Assembly: GCF_012927045.1 (NCBI RefSeq)
Contig: NZ_JABBFW010000002.1
Span: forward strand, 414,801 to 478,800
Source of the DNA: Azohydromonas caseinilytica
GTDB lineage: Bacteria; Pseudomonadota; Gammaproteobacteria; Burkholderiales; Burkholderiaceae_C
DNA: 64,000 nt
Direction: 5' to 3'
Positions 54,974 through 62,191 of this stretch are shown in pieces. The notes beneath the pieces were generated by a model. That model was not told the origin of the DNA and did no database searches. It saw nothing but the letters and a program-made list of their open reading frames with translations. A program made the translations under genes and the position numbers. Position 1 is the stretch's first letter. Each line of letters begins with the position of its first letter.

Positions 54974-55906
54974 TTAGTCGGTTAACCAACCAAGTTCAGT
55001 CAGTATATCAACGACTTCAGCATCAGACATGAGCAACGCTTCCTTCATGAAGTTGGTGGCAGCATTTTTTCTTCGTGCGTGTGACAAATTACCGTATCGA
55101 CGTGCCAGCAGAGGTATCGTGATCTGCGAGTCATTGAGTACGTGCCTACATAGCCACTTGGCTACGTCTTGCCAAGCTTTAGAACAAAGTAGTGCATCGT
55201 TTGAGTTTAGATCGCCATAGCGGCTTGGCCTCAAGCCGTAACGGGACAATATGGCCTCATGAGGAAGTGCTTGCCATTCGGGCTCAAGAATTCCTGTGCC
55301 TTCGTCGCTTTCAGTATGAAGTTCCATGTTCCGCACAAGTCGGTAGTAGTTGACCGTTTCAAACGAAGGTGTGGTTTTTATTTTTTCGGCTTCTTTTTGA
55401 ATTGCCGAAACTAGGCGTTTCTCAGGGCTGGAGCTGGCCCAAACCGTTAGTGCAAGCGTCTTAGTAATAAAATCGCCCTCGTCTAAGGCGCGCGCCAAAG
55501 TTTGGTCCTGCGTCTTAAGGGTTCGAATTTCTGCATGCGATCGAATGCGCTGACACAATGCATCTCCCGCGCTAAACACATAAGCTATATGGGAGAAAAC
55601 TAAGTATGCTCGCGCATTTTTAAACGCTTCTCCTTGTAGGTGCAATGAATGGAATCCCTCTGTTTTGGCTATATCTCGAATAAATATGCTTTCGCTCGGT
55701 TGTTCGGCGATCTTCTTGGTGAATGTTCTTGCTGCTAGTTCGAGCAGGGCAAGGTGTAAATTGTGTCGACCGAGAGAGCGTCGAAAATTTCGCTCCATAT
55801 CACCCGGGAACCACTGTTGATCTTGTGTGTGTTCCCGCGCGCCTTGACTTCTAGCGTTAGGCTGCGAAAGAGTCGTCCTAGGTTTTGATTTTGTGTTTGT
55901 TGTCAT
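54974..55906 (-). CDS. HEPN-motif protein, candidate RNase (310 aa)
   Basis: No close family is recognised. The predicted all-alpha protein carries NYYRLVRNMELHTESDEG, in which R192-N193-x3-H197 fits the catalytic RX4-6H motif of HEPN ribonucleases with the usual polar residue after Arg. HEPN enzymes are metal-independent RNases common in toxins, Abi proteins and Cas13. The N-terminus (about 40 residues) is polar and disordered. Base composition and codon usage are much more AT-rich than the flanking chromosome, a sign of transfer. The stop codon is followed after one base by the tRNA-like RNA, and a small ORF ends 17 bases upstream, so the three are probably one transcript. ATG 55906 lacks a strong ribosome-binding site; ATG at codon 37 is an alternative. 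The HEPN assignment rests on one motif. Confidence 0.65.
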   Translation of the reverse strand: MTTNTKSKPRTTLSQPNARSQGAREHTQDQQWFPGDMERNFRRSLGRHNLHLALLELAARTFTKKIAEQPSESIFIRDIAKTEGFHSLHLQGEAFKNARAYLVFSHIAYVFSAGDALCQRIRSHAEIRTLKTQDQTLARALDEGDFITKTLALTVWASSSPEKRLVSAIQKEAEKIKTTPSFETVNYYRLVRNMELHTESDEGTGILEPEWQALPHEAILSRYGLRPSRYGDLNSNDALLCSKAWQDVAKWLCRHVLNDSQITIPLLARRYGNLSHARRKNAATNFMKEALLMSDAEVVDILTELGWLTD

Positions 55907-55923
55907 GATATTGCTTGAATAAA

Positions 55924-56154
55924 TTAAATCGACTGATTTTCTTGCTCCTGCATATAGTGGAGCAACAACGCTAGTCCAAGCTCCTCGCCTGCGACAGTCT
56001 GAATGGCGTTAGAGTAAGAGCGAGCCTCTATCATGCTGTCGTAGAAGTTCGGCAATCCAACAATGTTAAGGCGAATCATGATTAATAGGCTGCTACCAAA
56101 AGCGGTCCCGCGCAATTTTGCATACAACAGTTGCAGTTTCAGAAATTTTGCCAC
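55924..56154 (-). CDS. Small ORF upstream of the HEPN gene (up to 76 aa)
   Basis: A short reading frame from GTG 56154 (or ATG 56076, 50 residues) to TAA 55924, same direction as and 17 bases ahead of the HEPN gene. The C-terminal half (DSMIEARSYSNAIQTVAGEELGLALLLHYMQEQE) looks like amphipathic helix and is AT-rich like its neighbour. No family is recognised. It might be a small antitoxin or regulator, or a leader peptide; coding status is not proven. Confidence 0.4.
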   Translation of the reverse strand: MAKFLKLQLLYAKLRGTAFGSSLLIMIRLNIVGLPNFYDSMIEARSYSNAIQTVAGEELGLALLLHYMQEQENQSI

Positions 56155-56722
56155 TCTCTTGATGCGGTAACGATCAAAACAGGAGGCTCATGTGACTTTT
56201 TCACGCTGTGTAGGCTACGTAAGCATGAGGCTTTCATATAAGCTTTATTGTGCTCAATTGGTCGAAGAATGAACTTCACACGGAATAACACGAAGCATCA
56301 CGATATAAATTAAAGCGACGCACTGTCGCTGGACATCGATGTAGAGGCATATACTGCCTGCACAGAGCAGTTGAAACTTAAAAATTCTGCGCATTTGAAT
56401 TGAACGAGCTGATGCAGATACTTCTTGAAGTAGAATCACCGGGAAGTGGTTTTGGCACTACCGGTACGGCTTCGGTTTAAGTGATTAAGTCGTCTTGTTG
56501 AAGCGAGAGGCTGGTTTGGGGAGAAGCCGTCCTTCACCGAATGTGTTCCTGGGGGGGGGTCGTGTCTGTTGCGGTCTCGAATATCACAAGAGCCGACGCT
56601 GAGTAGATAGTCAACGTTTGAAATAAAAGACGTGCCCCGGTTCGTAGGCGCGCTTCCTCTCGATGGAAGGCTTTATACGTCGTTGGGCATAATTATCGGC
56701 AAATTACAACAGGAGCCAACCC
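56155..56722. other. AT-rich intergenic region between the HEPN unit and the SIR2 gene
   Basis: This 568-base divergent gap should hold the promoters of both units. I could not settle on one for either. A 61-codon minus-strand frame (56254-56439) exists; its start (RRIFKFQLLCA) resembles that of the small ORF upstream of the HEPN gene (AKFLKLQLLYA), and the DNA around 56110-56155 and 56350-56395 is recognisably similar, so an old partial duplication is likely. A run of nine G occurs at 56551-56559. Confidence 0.5.
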
Positions 56723-58150
56723 ATGCCAATGAATTACAAGCAGTACCAAGAGGAGGTCACCGCTGATGTCGCGAAGGTCCTCCGCGATGCCGAGTGTCAG
56801 CCAATTCTATTCGTCGGTTCTGGGTTTTCAAAGCGGTACGGGAAGGGACCGAACTGGGAGGAACTGTTGACAGCGCTTGCCAAGAAGTGCCCGCTCATCG
56901 ACAAAGACTTTGCCTACTATAAGCAGGCGCAAAAAGGCGATCTCAAGAAGATTGGCTCAGTATTCACTGATCTTTACCGGGAATGGGCATGGGGCAAGGG
57001 CAAGAGTGAGTTTCCTGCCGAGTACTTTAGTGCGACGGCGCCCGCGGACATTTTCATCAAGCATATGATCGCAGAGCTGCTGAAGAACCTCGGACCTAAC
57101 GCCAAGGGATCGTATGGCTCGAAGGACCTTGACGCAGAAATCGAAGCACTCAAAAACATTAGCGCGCATGCCATAATTACTACGAACTACGATCAGATGC
57201 TCGATCCGCTGTTCCCCGAGTATGAGCCTATCATCGGGCAGCAAATCATGCGGAAGGGATACCTAGCGATCGGAGAGATTTTTAAAATCCATGGTTGCTG
57301 CACGATACCGCAGTCGATTGTCGTCAACGAAGCAGACTATCAACGGTTCGATGAGGATCACAAGTACCTCAGCGCAAAGCTCCTGACGTACTTCATTGAG
57401 CACCCGCTCATCTTCATCGGCTACCGTGCTGACGACCCGAACATCAAGGCGATTTTGTACGACGTATACCGCATGGTGCGCGCTTCAACTGCAGACATTG
57501 TCCCAAACATCTACATTCTGCAGTGGGACCCGTCGATTACCGATGATTCGAACCCCGCGCGTGAGTACGTTATTTCAGTCGCGCCGGACATCAATATCCG
57601 GATAAAAAGCATCACCGCGAACTCCTTCGAGTGGGTTTTCAAGGCGTTTGGTCAAGCTGGCAACCTCGAAAAGATCAACACCAAGCTCCTACGCGCTCTA
57701 ATGGCCCGGTCGGTCGAGCTAATTCGGTCAGATATCCCTAAAAAGTATGTCGAGATCAATTTTCAGCAACTGGAACACGCCGTTGAGTCAGGTGAGAACT
57801 TTGCGAAGCTGTTTGGTGTCACATCGCTCGCTGATCCATCGAAGGTTAACCTGGATTACAAATACACTATCAGCGGTGTTGCGCAGCAACTTGGCTTCAC
57901 TTACTGGTATCCGGTTCGTGTGATGATCAGCAAAATTGCAGAGGAAACCGGATTCGACATCACGGCAACGGATAACAAATACCACATCGCGTATAAGATC
58001 GGCCACAAGTCGGACCAGCTTACGCATAAATACACCGAAGCTGCCGTTCAACTCTTCCGGAGGTACCAAAAGAGTGAGCCTTTGCAGCTTGACACTGGTG
58101 CCGTGGACGTCGACAAAACGTCCGTTGCCGCAGCCGTAGCCAAGGCCTGA
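56723..58150 (+). CDS. SIR2-family protein, probable NAD-consuming defence effector
   Basis: The 475-residue protein has an N-terminal SIR2 domain (about 20-260): ILFVGSGFSKRYG (31-40), IITTNYDQMLDPLF (TTNYD at 153-157), FKIHGC (His190) and IFIGYRADDPNIKAIL (231-245). The Asn and His used for NAD hydrolysis in defence SIR2 proteins such as ThsA are therefore present. The zinc cysteines of deacetylase sirtuins are absent. The C-terminal 200 residues match no family I know and may be the sensor. AGGAG lies seven bases before ATG 56723. It is divergent from the HEPN unit and shares its AT-rich character, so both belong to the same acquired defence-type island. Confidence 0.82.
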   Translation: MPMNYKQYQEEVTADVAKVLRDAECQPILFVGSGFSKRYGKGPNWEELLTALAKKCPLIDKDFAYYKQAQKGDLKKIGSVFTDLYREWAWGKGKSEFPAEYFSATAPADIFIKHMIAELLKNLGPNAKGSYGSKDLDAEIEALKNISAHAIITTNYDQMLDPLFPEYEPIIGQQIMRKGYLAIGEIFKIHGCCTIPQSIVVNEADYQRFDEDHKYLSAKLLTYFIEHPLIFIGYRADDPNIKAILYDVYRMVRASTADIVPNIYILQWDPSITDDSNPAREYVISVAPDINIRIKSITANSFEWVFKAFGQAGNLEKINTKLLRALMARSVELIRSDIPKKYVEINFQQLEHAVESGENFAKLFGVTSLADPSKVNLDYKYTISGVAQQLGFTYWYPVRVMISKIAEETGFDITATDNKYHIAYKIGHKSDQLTHKYTEAAVQLFRRYQKSEPLQLDTGAVDVDKTSVAAAVAKA

Positions 58151-58550
58151 ATGCCTTCGACTGCGACAAACCGTCGAACAAGGACGAATGCGTCTTGGCT
58201 TATGTAAAGACCTCCGGCTCGCACCATATGCTCGGCGCACTTGCGGGTAAGTGCATTTGGTGTTGGAGTTCCGGTCGCGCTTGGATTTTCATGACGGCAC
58301 GGGTAGAAATGCTCCTGCTACAGAGCAGTCATTCAGTGGCGGCCGCCGGCAGGCAGCAATGGGCATTAAGTAGTCTTTCGGATAGTAGAATTTACCCTAT
58401 TCTTTATCCGAGTCTGAAATATTTGCCGTCATGCCGTCTAATGCCAGCACCAACCGTAACCAAGACACAGACCGGTAATCATAGACGCCGGCCTACGTCG
58501 GTGTAATGAGAAAATCCCAGTCGATCAGACGAACCGGAGTGCCGCACCGC
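58151..58550. other. Right edge of the accessory island, no gene seen
   Basis: Four hundred bases after the SIR2 stop with no convincing frame; a 103-codon plus-strand frame at 58195-58506 has no ribosome-binding site and unnatural composition. No integrase remnant, tRNA or direct repeat that would define an attachment site was found. The composition returns to chromosomal inside the following gene rather than at its boundary. Confidence 0.5.
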
Positions 58551-59513
58551 TTAGCCCGCGGCCTTGGCTTCTTTATCCAACCAAACCTCAATCCCCTGCG
58601 CATTCAACTCAATATCCATTTCCAGCAATTCATGGATTTGCGCATCGGAAAGCGCACACCCATGTGCCCGCAGGCTGCCTAAATAAAGCTCGAACAGCCC
58701 GTCCTTCAGCGCCTCATGCCGCCCCGGCGCTGCCTGCAGCCGCCGGCCCAACTCGACCATCCCGTCCAGCACCTCCAGCAGCAGCTCTTTCAGCCGCGGC
58801 ACGTCCTGCACGGCGCCGAAGTGCGTCAGGTACAGCCGCTCCGGCCGCAGCGCCGCGATGCGGCTCACCGACTCGCGCAGCGCGTCCGGCTCGAACTGCA
58901 CCGGCGTGGAGGTCGGGAACACCCAGGCGTTCCCGTTCACGTCCAGCTCGCGGTAGCTCAATCCGAAGGTGTCGCCGGTGAAGACGCCGGCGCTGGCCTC
59001 GTCCCAGAGGCAGTGGTGGTGGCGGGCGTGGCCGGGCGTGTCCAGCACGCGCAGGGTGCGGCCGGCCAGCGTGATGCTCATGCCTTCCTCGGTGGTCTTC
59101 ACGCGCGCGGCGTCCACCGGCACCAGGCGGCCGTAGGAGCGCTCCATCTCCTCGGCGCCGTAGACGGCCAGCGCGCCCTGGTACAGCACGCGCGGGTCGA
59201 TCAGATGCCGCGCGCCGCGCGGATGCGCCCACAGCGTGGCCTCGGGCAGTGCCTGCATCAGCAGCCCCACGCCGCCGGCATGGTCCAGGTGCACGTGGGT
59301 CGGGATCACCAGGTCCACCGCCTCGCGCTGCAAACCCAGCGCCTCCAGCGCGGCCAGCAGCCGCGGCACGGAATGGTTGGTGCCGGTGTCGATGAAGGCG
59401 GCGCGCCCGTCCTGCACCAGCAGGTAGGCGGCATCGAAGCCCTCGCGCTGGAAGCCGGTGTCGATGGCGTACACGCCGGCGCCGGCCGGCTGCAGGAAGG
59501 TGGGGAGCGTCAT
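58551..59513 (-). CDS. MBL-fold metallo-hydrolase
   Basis: A 320-residue metallo-beta-lactamase-fold hydrolase with THVHLDHAGGVGLL (H-x-H-x-D-H metal site), VLDTPGHARHHHCLWDE, GVFTGDTFGLSYREL and LYLTHFGAVQDVPRL. The substrate is unknown. The last 40-45 codons (58551-58690) are clearly more AT-rich than the rest of the gene, so the 3' end may have been replaced when the neighbouring island entered. Confidence 0.9.
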   Translation of the reverse strand: MTLPTFLQPAGAGVYAIDTGFQREGFDAAYLLVQDGRAAFIDTGTNHSVPRLLAALEALGLQREAVDLVIPTHVHLDHAGGVGLLMQALPEATLWAHPRGARHLIDPRVLYQGALAVYGAEEMERSYGRLVPVDAARVKTTEEGMSITLAGRTLRVLDTPGHARHHHCLWDEASAGVFTGDTFGLSYRELDVNGNAWVFPTSTPVQFEPDALRESVSRIAALRPERLYLTHFGAVQDVPRLKELLLEVLDGMVELGRRLQAAPGRHEALKDGLFELYLGSLRAHGCALSDAQIHELLEMDIELNAQGIEVWLDKEAKAAG

Positions 59514-59542
59514 GGGCTGAATGGAAATGGGGAAGGAATGAC

Positions 59543-59962
59543 TCAGGGCAGGAACTGCTCGTTGCCCACCAGCGCGATGCGCGTGGCGCGCTGGCGCTGC
59601 GCCGCGGCCAGCACGCCGGCCACCGCCGCGTAGGGCACGGCCCGGTCGGCGCGCAGGTGCAGCTCGGGCTGCGGCACTTGCGCCGCTGCGGCGGCCAGCC
59701 GCGCCTCCAGCGCCTCGGCGCCCAGGGCCTCGCCGTTCCAGGTGACGGCGCCGGCGGCGTCCACGTCGATGCGCACGATGGTCGGCGGCGTGGGCGGCGC
59801 CGCGGGCGCGGCCACGGGCAGCTCCATCTTCACCGCGTGGGTCTGGATCGGGATGGTGACGATGAACATGATCAACAGCACCAGCATCACGTCGATCAGC
59901 GGCGTGGTGTTGATCTCGGCCATCAGGCCGTCGTCGCCGTCATCGCGGAATTGCATCGCCAT
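59543..59962 (-). CDS. exbD: ExbD-type biopolymer transport protein (second copy)
   Basis: The 139-residue protein has MAEINTTPLIDVMLVLLIMFIVTIP, the single membrane helix with the proton-path Asp, and a periplasmic tail. Last gene of the tonB-exbB-exbD-exbD unit, 24 bases after the first exbD. GGAGAAG precedes the start. Confidence 0.95.
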   Translation of the reverse strand: MAMQFRDDGDDGLMAEINTTPLIDVMLVLLIMFIVTIPIQTHAVKMELPVAAPAAPPTPPTIVRIDVDAAGAVTWNGEALGAEALEARLAAAAAQVPQPELHLRADRAVPYAAVAGVLAAAQRQRATRIALVGNEQFLP

Positions 59963-59986
59963 CGGCGTCTTCTCCTTCGGCCCCGT

Positions 59987-60424
59987 TCAGCGCCCGCCGC
60001 CGGCCGGCGGCTCGGTGATGAAGCCCACCTTGCGGATGCCGATCTTCTGGCAGGCCGCCACCACGCGGCCCACGGCCTCGTAGCGCGCGGCCATGTCGCC
60101 GCGGATGTGGACTTCGGGCTGCGGGTCCTGCGCCGCCACGGCGCGCAGCCGCGCCTGCAGGGCGGCGAGGTCCAGCGGCTCCAGGCCCCAGTACAGGGCC
60201 CCGTCGCGGTCCACCGCCAGCACGATGTTCTCGGGCTTGGTCTGCGTGGGCTGGTTGCGCTCCTTGGGCAGTTCCAGCCGGATGGAGGCGGTCACCACCG
60301 GCACCGTGATCAGGAAGATGATCAGCAGCACCAGCATCACGTCCACCAGCGGCGTGGTGTTGATGGTGGAGATCATCGCCTCCTCGTCGGACGCCCCGTC
60401 CTGCGGGCTCAGGCCCATGGCCAT
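59987..60424 (-). CDS. exbD: ExbD-type biopolymer transport protein (first copy)
   Basis: A 145-residue ExbD with ISTINTTPLVDVMLVLLIIFLITVPVV (membrane helix and Asp) and a periplasmic part with EVHIRGDMAARYEAVG. It differs clearly from the second copy, so two ExbD types share one ExbB. Twelve bases after exbB. Confidence 0.95.
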   Translation of the reverse strand: MAMGLSPQDGASDEEAMISTINTTPLVDVMLVLLIIFLITVPVVTASIRLELPKERNQPTQTKPENIVLAVDRDGALYWGLEPLDLAALQARLRAVAAQDPQPEVHIRGDMAARYEAVGRVVAACQKIGIRKVGFITEPPAGGGR

Positions 60425-60436
60425 GGCGGGGCTCCG

Positions 60437-61225
60437 TCAGCGCTTGCCGGCGAGCAGCACGCTGTGCAGGTCGCTGCCGAAGCCGCGCACCTGTTCCATG
60501 GCGGCCTTGTTGCGCCGGATCAGCCAGTTGTAGCCCATGACCGCCGGCACGGCGACGGCGAGGCCGAGGGCGGTCATGATCAACGCCTCGCCCACCGGGC
60601 CGGCCACCTTGTCGATGCTGGCCTGGCCGCTGATGCCGATGGCGGTGAGCGCGTGGTAGATGCCCCACACCGTGCCGAACAGGCCCACGAAGGGCGCCGT
60701 CGAGCCCACGGTGGCCAGGAAGGCGAGACCGTCCTGCAGCCGGCTGGCGACGTTGTCGATGGCGCGCTGGATCGACATCGAGATCCAGGTGTGGCGGTCG
60801 ATCTGCTCGGTGAGCTTGCCCTCGTGGTGCTCGCTGGCCTTCAGCCCGGCCTCGGCGATGAAGCGGAAGGCACTGCCGTCCTGCAGCGTCTGCGTGCCGG
60901 CCTTGACGCTGTCGGCGTTCCAGAAGCTGCGCGAGGCGGCCTCGGCGCTCTTCATCAGCCGGCGCTGCTCGGCGAGCTTGGTGAAGATGACGTACCAGCT
61001 GCCCATGGACATCAGCAGCATCAGCACCAGCGTGCCGCGCGCCACCAGGTCGCCCTGTTCCCAGATCGCCTGCAGGCCGTAGGGATTGGCGACGGCCTCC
61101 CGCTGCGCGGCCGCCGGCGCGGCGGGCTCGGCCGGGGCGGCGGGCTGCGCGCCGGCATGCAGGCAGACGGTCAGCAGCCCCGCGCTCAGCAGCCGGGGCC
61201 AGAAAGGTTTGTTCTTGGAGGGCAT
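60437..61225 (-). CDS. exbB: MotA/TolQ/ExbB proton channel protein
   Basis: The 262-residue protein has an N-terminal signal-like helix and periplasmic Ala/Pro stretch, then the ExbB membrane core: GTLVLMLLMSMGSWYVIFTK, FLATVGSTAPFVGLFGTVWGIYHAL and KVAGPVGEALIMTALGLAVAVPAVMGYNWL. It drives TonB with the proton gradient. Second gene of the operon. Confidence 0.95.
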   Translation of the reverse strand: MPSKNKPFWPRLLSAGLLTVCLHAGAQPAAPAEPAAPAAAQREAVANPYGLQAIWEQGDLVARGTLVLMLLMSMGSWYVIFTKLAEQRRLMKSAEAASRSFWNADSVKAGTQTLQDGSAFRFIAEAGLKASEHHEGKLTEQIDRHTWISMSIQRAIDNVASRLQDGLAFLATVGSTAPFVGLFGTVWGIYHALTAIGISGQASIDKVAGPVGEALIMTALGLAVAVPAVMGYNWLIRRNKAAMEQVRGFGSDLHSVLLAGKR

Positions 61226-61273
61226 GGTCGGGAACGGGTGCGAAGGTCGAACGGATTGAGGGGAGGCGTCGGG

Positions 61274-62005
61274 TCAGTCCACCAGCTTCCAGACGTACTC
61301 CACCTTGGACCAGGAGCGCTCGGGCTGGCCGTTGACGGTGCCGGGCTTGAAGCGGCACTGCGCCAGCGCCTCCACGGCCAGGCGGTCGAGCATCTTGTGC
61401 TCGCGCGTGGGGCCGGCGGAGCGGTCGATGCGGCTCTCCAGCACGTGGCCGTCGGTGTCGATGAGGAAGCTGATGACGGTGGAGCCCTGCGCCTCGGCGC
61501 GCCGCGCCGCGGCGTTGTACTCGGGCTTGGCGCAGGCCGAGAAGCTGATCACCGGCGCCGTGCGCTGCACCGGCGCCGGCGGGGCGGGCGGGGCCTCCAC
61601 CGGGGGCGCGGGCGGAGCCGGCGGCGCGGGCGGCGGGGCCACCGGCACGCTGGTGATGGCGGGAGCCTGCGGCGCCGGCCGCTGCACCTCGGGCACGGGC
61701 ACCACCGCGGGCGGCGGCGGCGCGGGGGCCGGACGGGGCGGCGGCGGCGCGGGGCGCGGTGGCGGAGGGGCCGGGCGTGGCGGCGGCGGAGGTGGGGGTG
61801 GAGGAGGCGGCGGGGCGGGCTTCGGCTCGTCGAGCAGCATGGCCGTCACGGGCGCCTTGACCACGTCCACCACCTTGCGCGCCAGGCCGGTGTAGAGGGC
61901 CCAGCCCAGCAGCAGGTGCATCCCCAGCACGGCCGCGATGCCGGCGAGATGGCGTGCGGGGTTGCGTTGCTGGCGGGCGAAATCCACGGGTCGGACGGCT
62001 GGCAA
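61274..62005 (-). CDS. tonB: TonB energy-transducing protein
   Basis: The 243-residue protein has one membrane helix near the N-terminus (AAVLGMHLLLGWALYTGLA, with the His used by TonB), a long Pro/Ala repeat region (about 60-150) and a C-terminal TonB domain (YNAAARRAEAQGSTVISFLI to QCRFKPGTVNGQPERSW). It powers outer-membrane receptors for iron chelates and similar ligands. TTG 62005 or GTG 61987 is the start; neither has a clear ribosome-binding site. First gene of the operon. No TonB-dependent receptor gene is in the window. Confidence 0.94.
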   Translation of the reverse strand: MPAVRPVDFARQQRNPARHLAGIAAVLGMHLLLGWALYTGLARKVVDVVKAPVTAMLLDEPKPAPPPPPPPPPPPPRPAPPPPRPAPPPPRPAPAPPPPAVVPVPEVQRPAPQAPAITSVPVAPPPAPPAPPAPPVEAPPAPPAPVQRTAPVISFSACAKPEYNAAARRAEAQGSTVISFLIDTDGHVLESRIDRSAGPTREHKMLDRLAVEALAQCRFKPGTVNGQPERSWSKVEYVWKLVD

Positions 62006-62191
62006 GGCCGGAGCTGCAGGGGAAGGCCCGCGAGCGGGCGAGGCCGGCGACTATAGCTTGCCCTGTCCGGGGGGCATGGCAGCACGCTTGCTGGGGTTTC
62101 CGGGCGCCTGAGCATCATGTCCGTCCGCCCCATCAAGAACTTCAATGAACCCGGGCTTTCACCTTGATCACTGCCGCACCGGAGGGACTCG

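Noticed and set aside
56254-56439. A 61-residue protein gene
   Set aside because: No ribosome-binding site, hydrophobic low-complexity product, and no neighbour context; kept only as part of the duplicated-leader observation.
58195-58506. A 103-residue protein gene downstream of the SIR2 gene
   Set aside because: No start signals, composition unlike a real protein and no recognisable motif.
61550-61830. Gly-rich repeat protein on the plus strand
   Set aside because: It is the antisense of the Pro-rich spacer of TonB.
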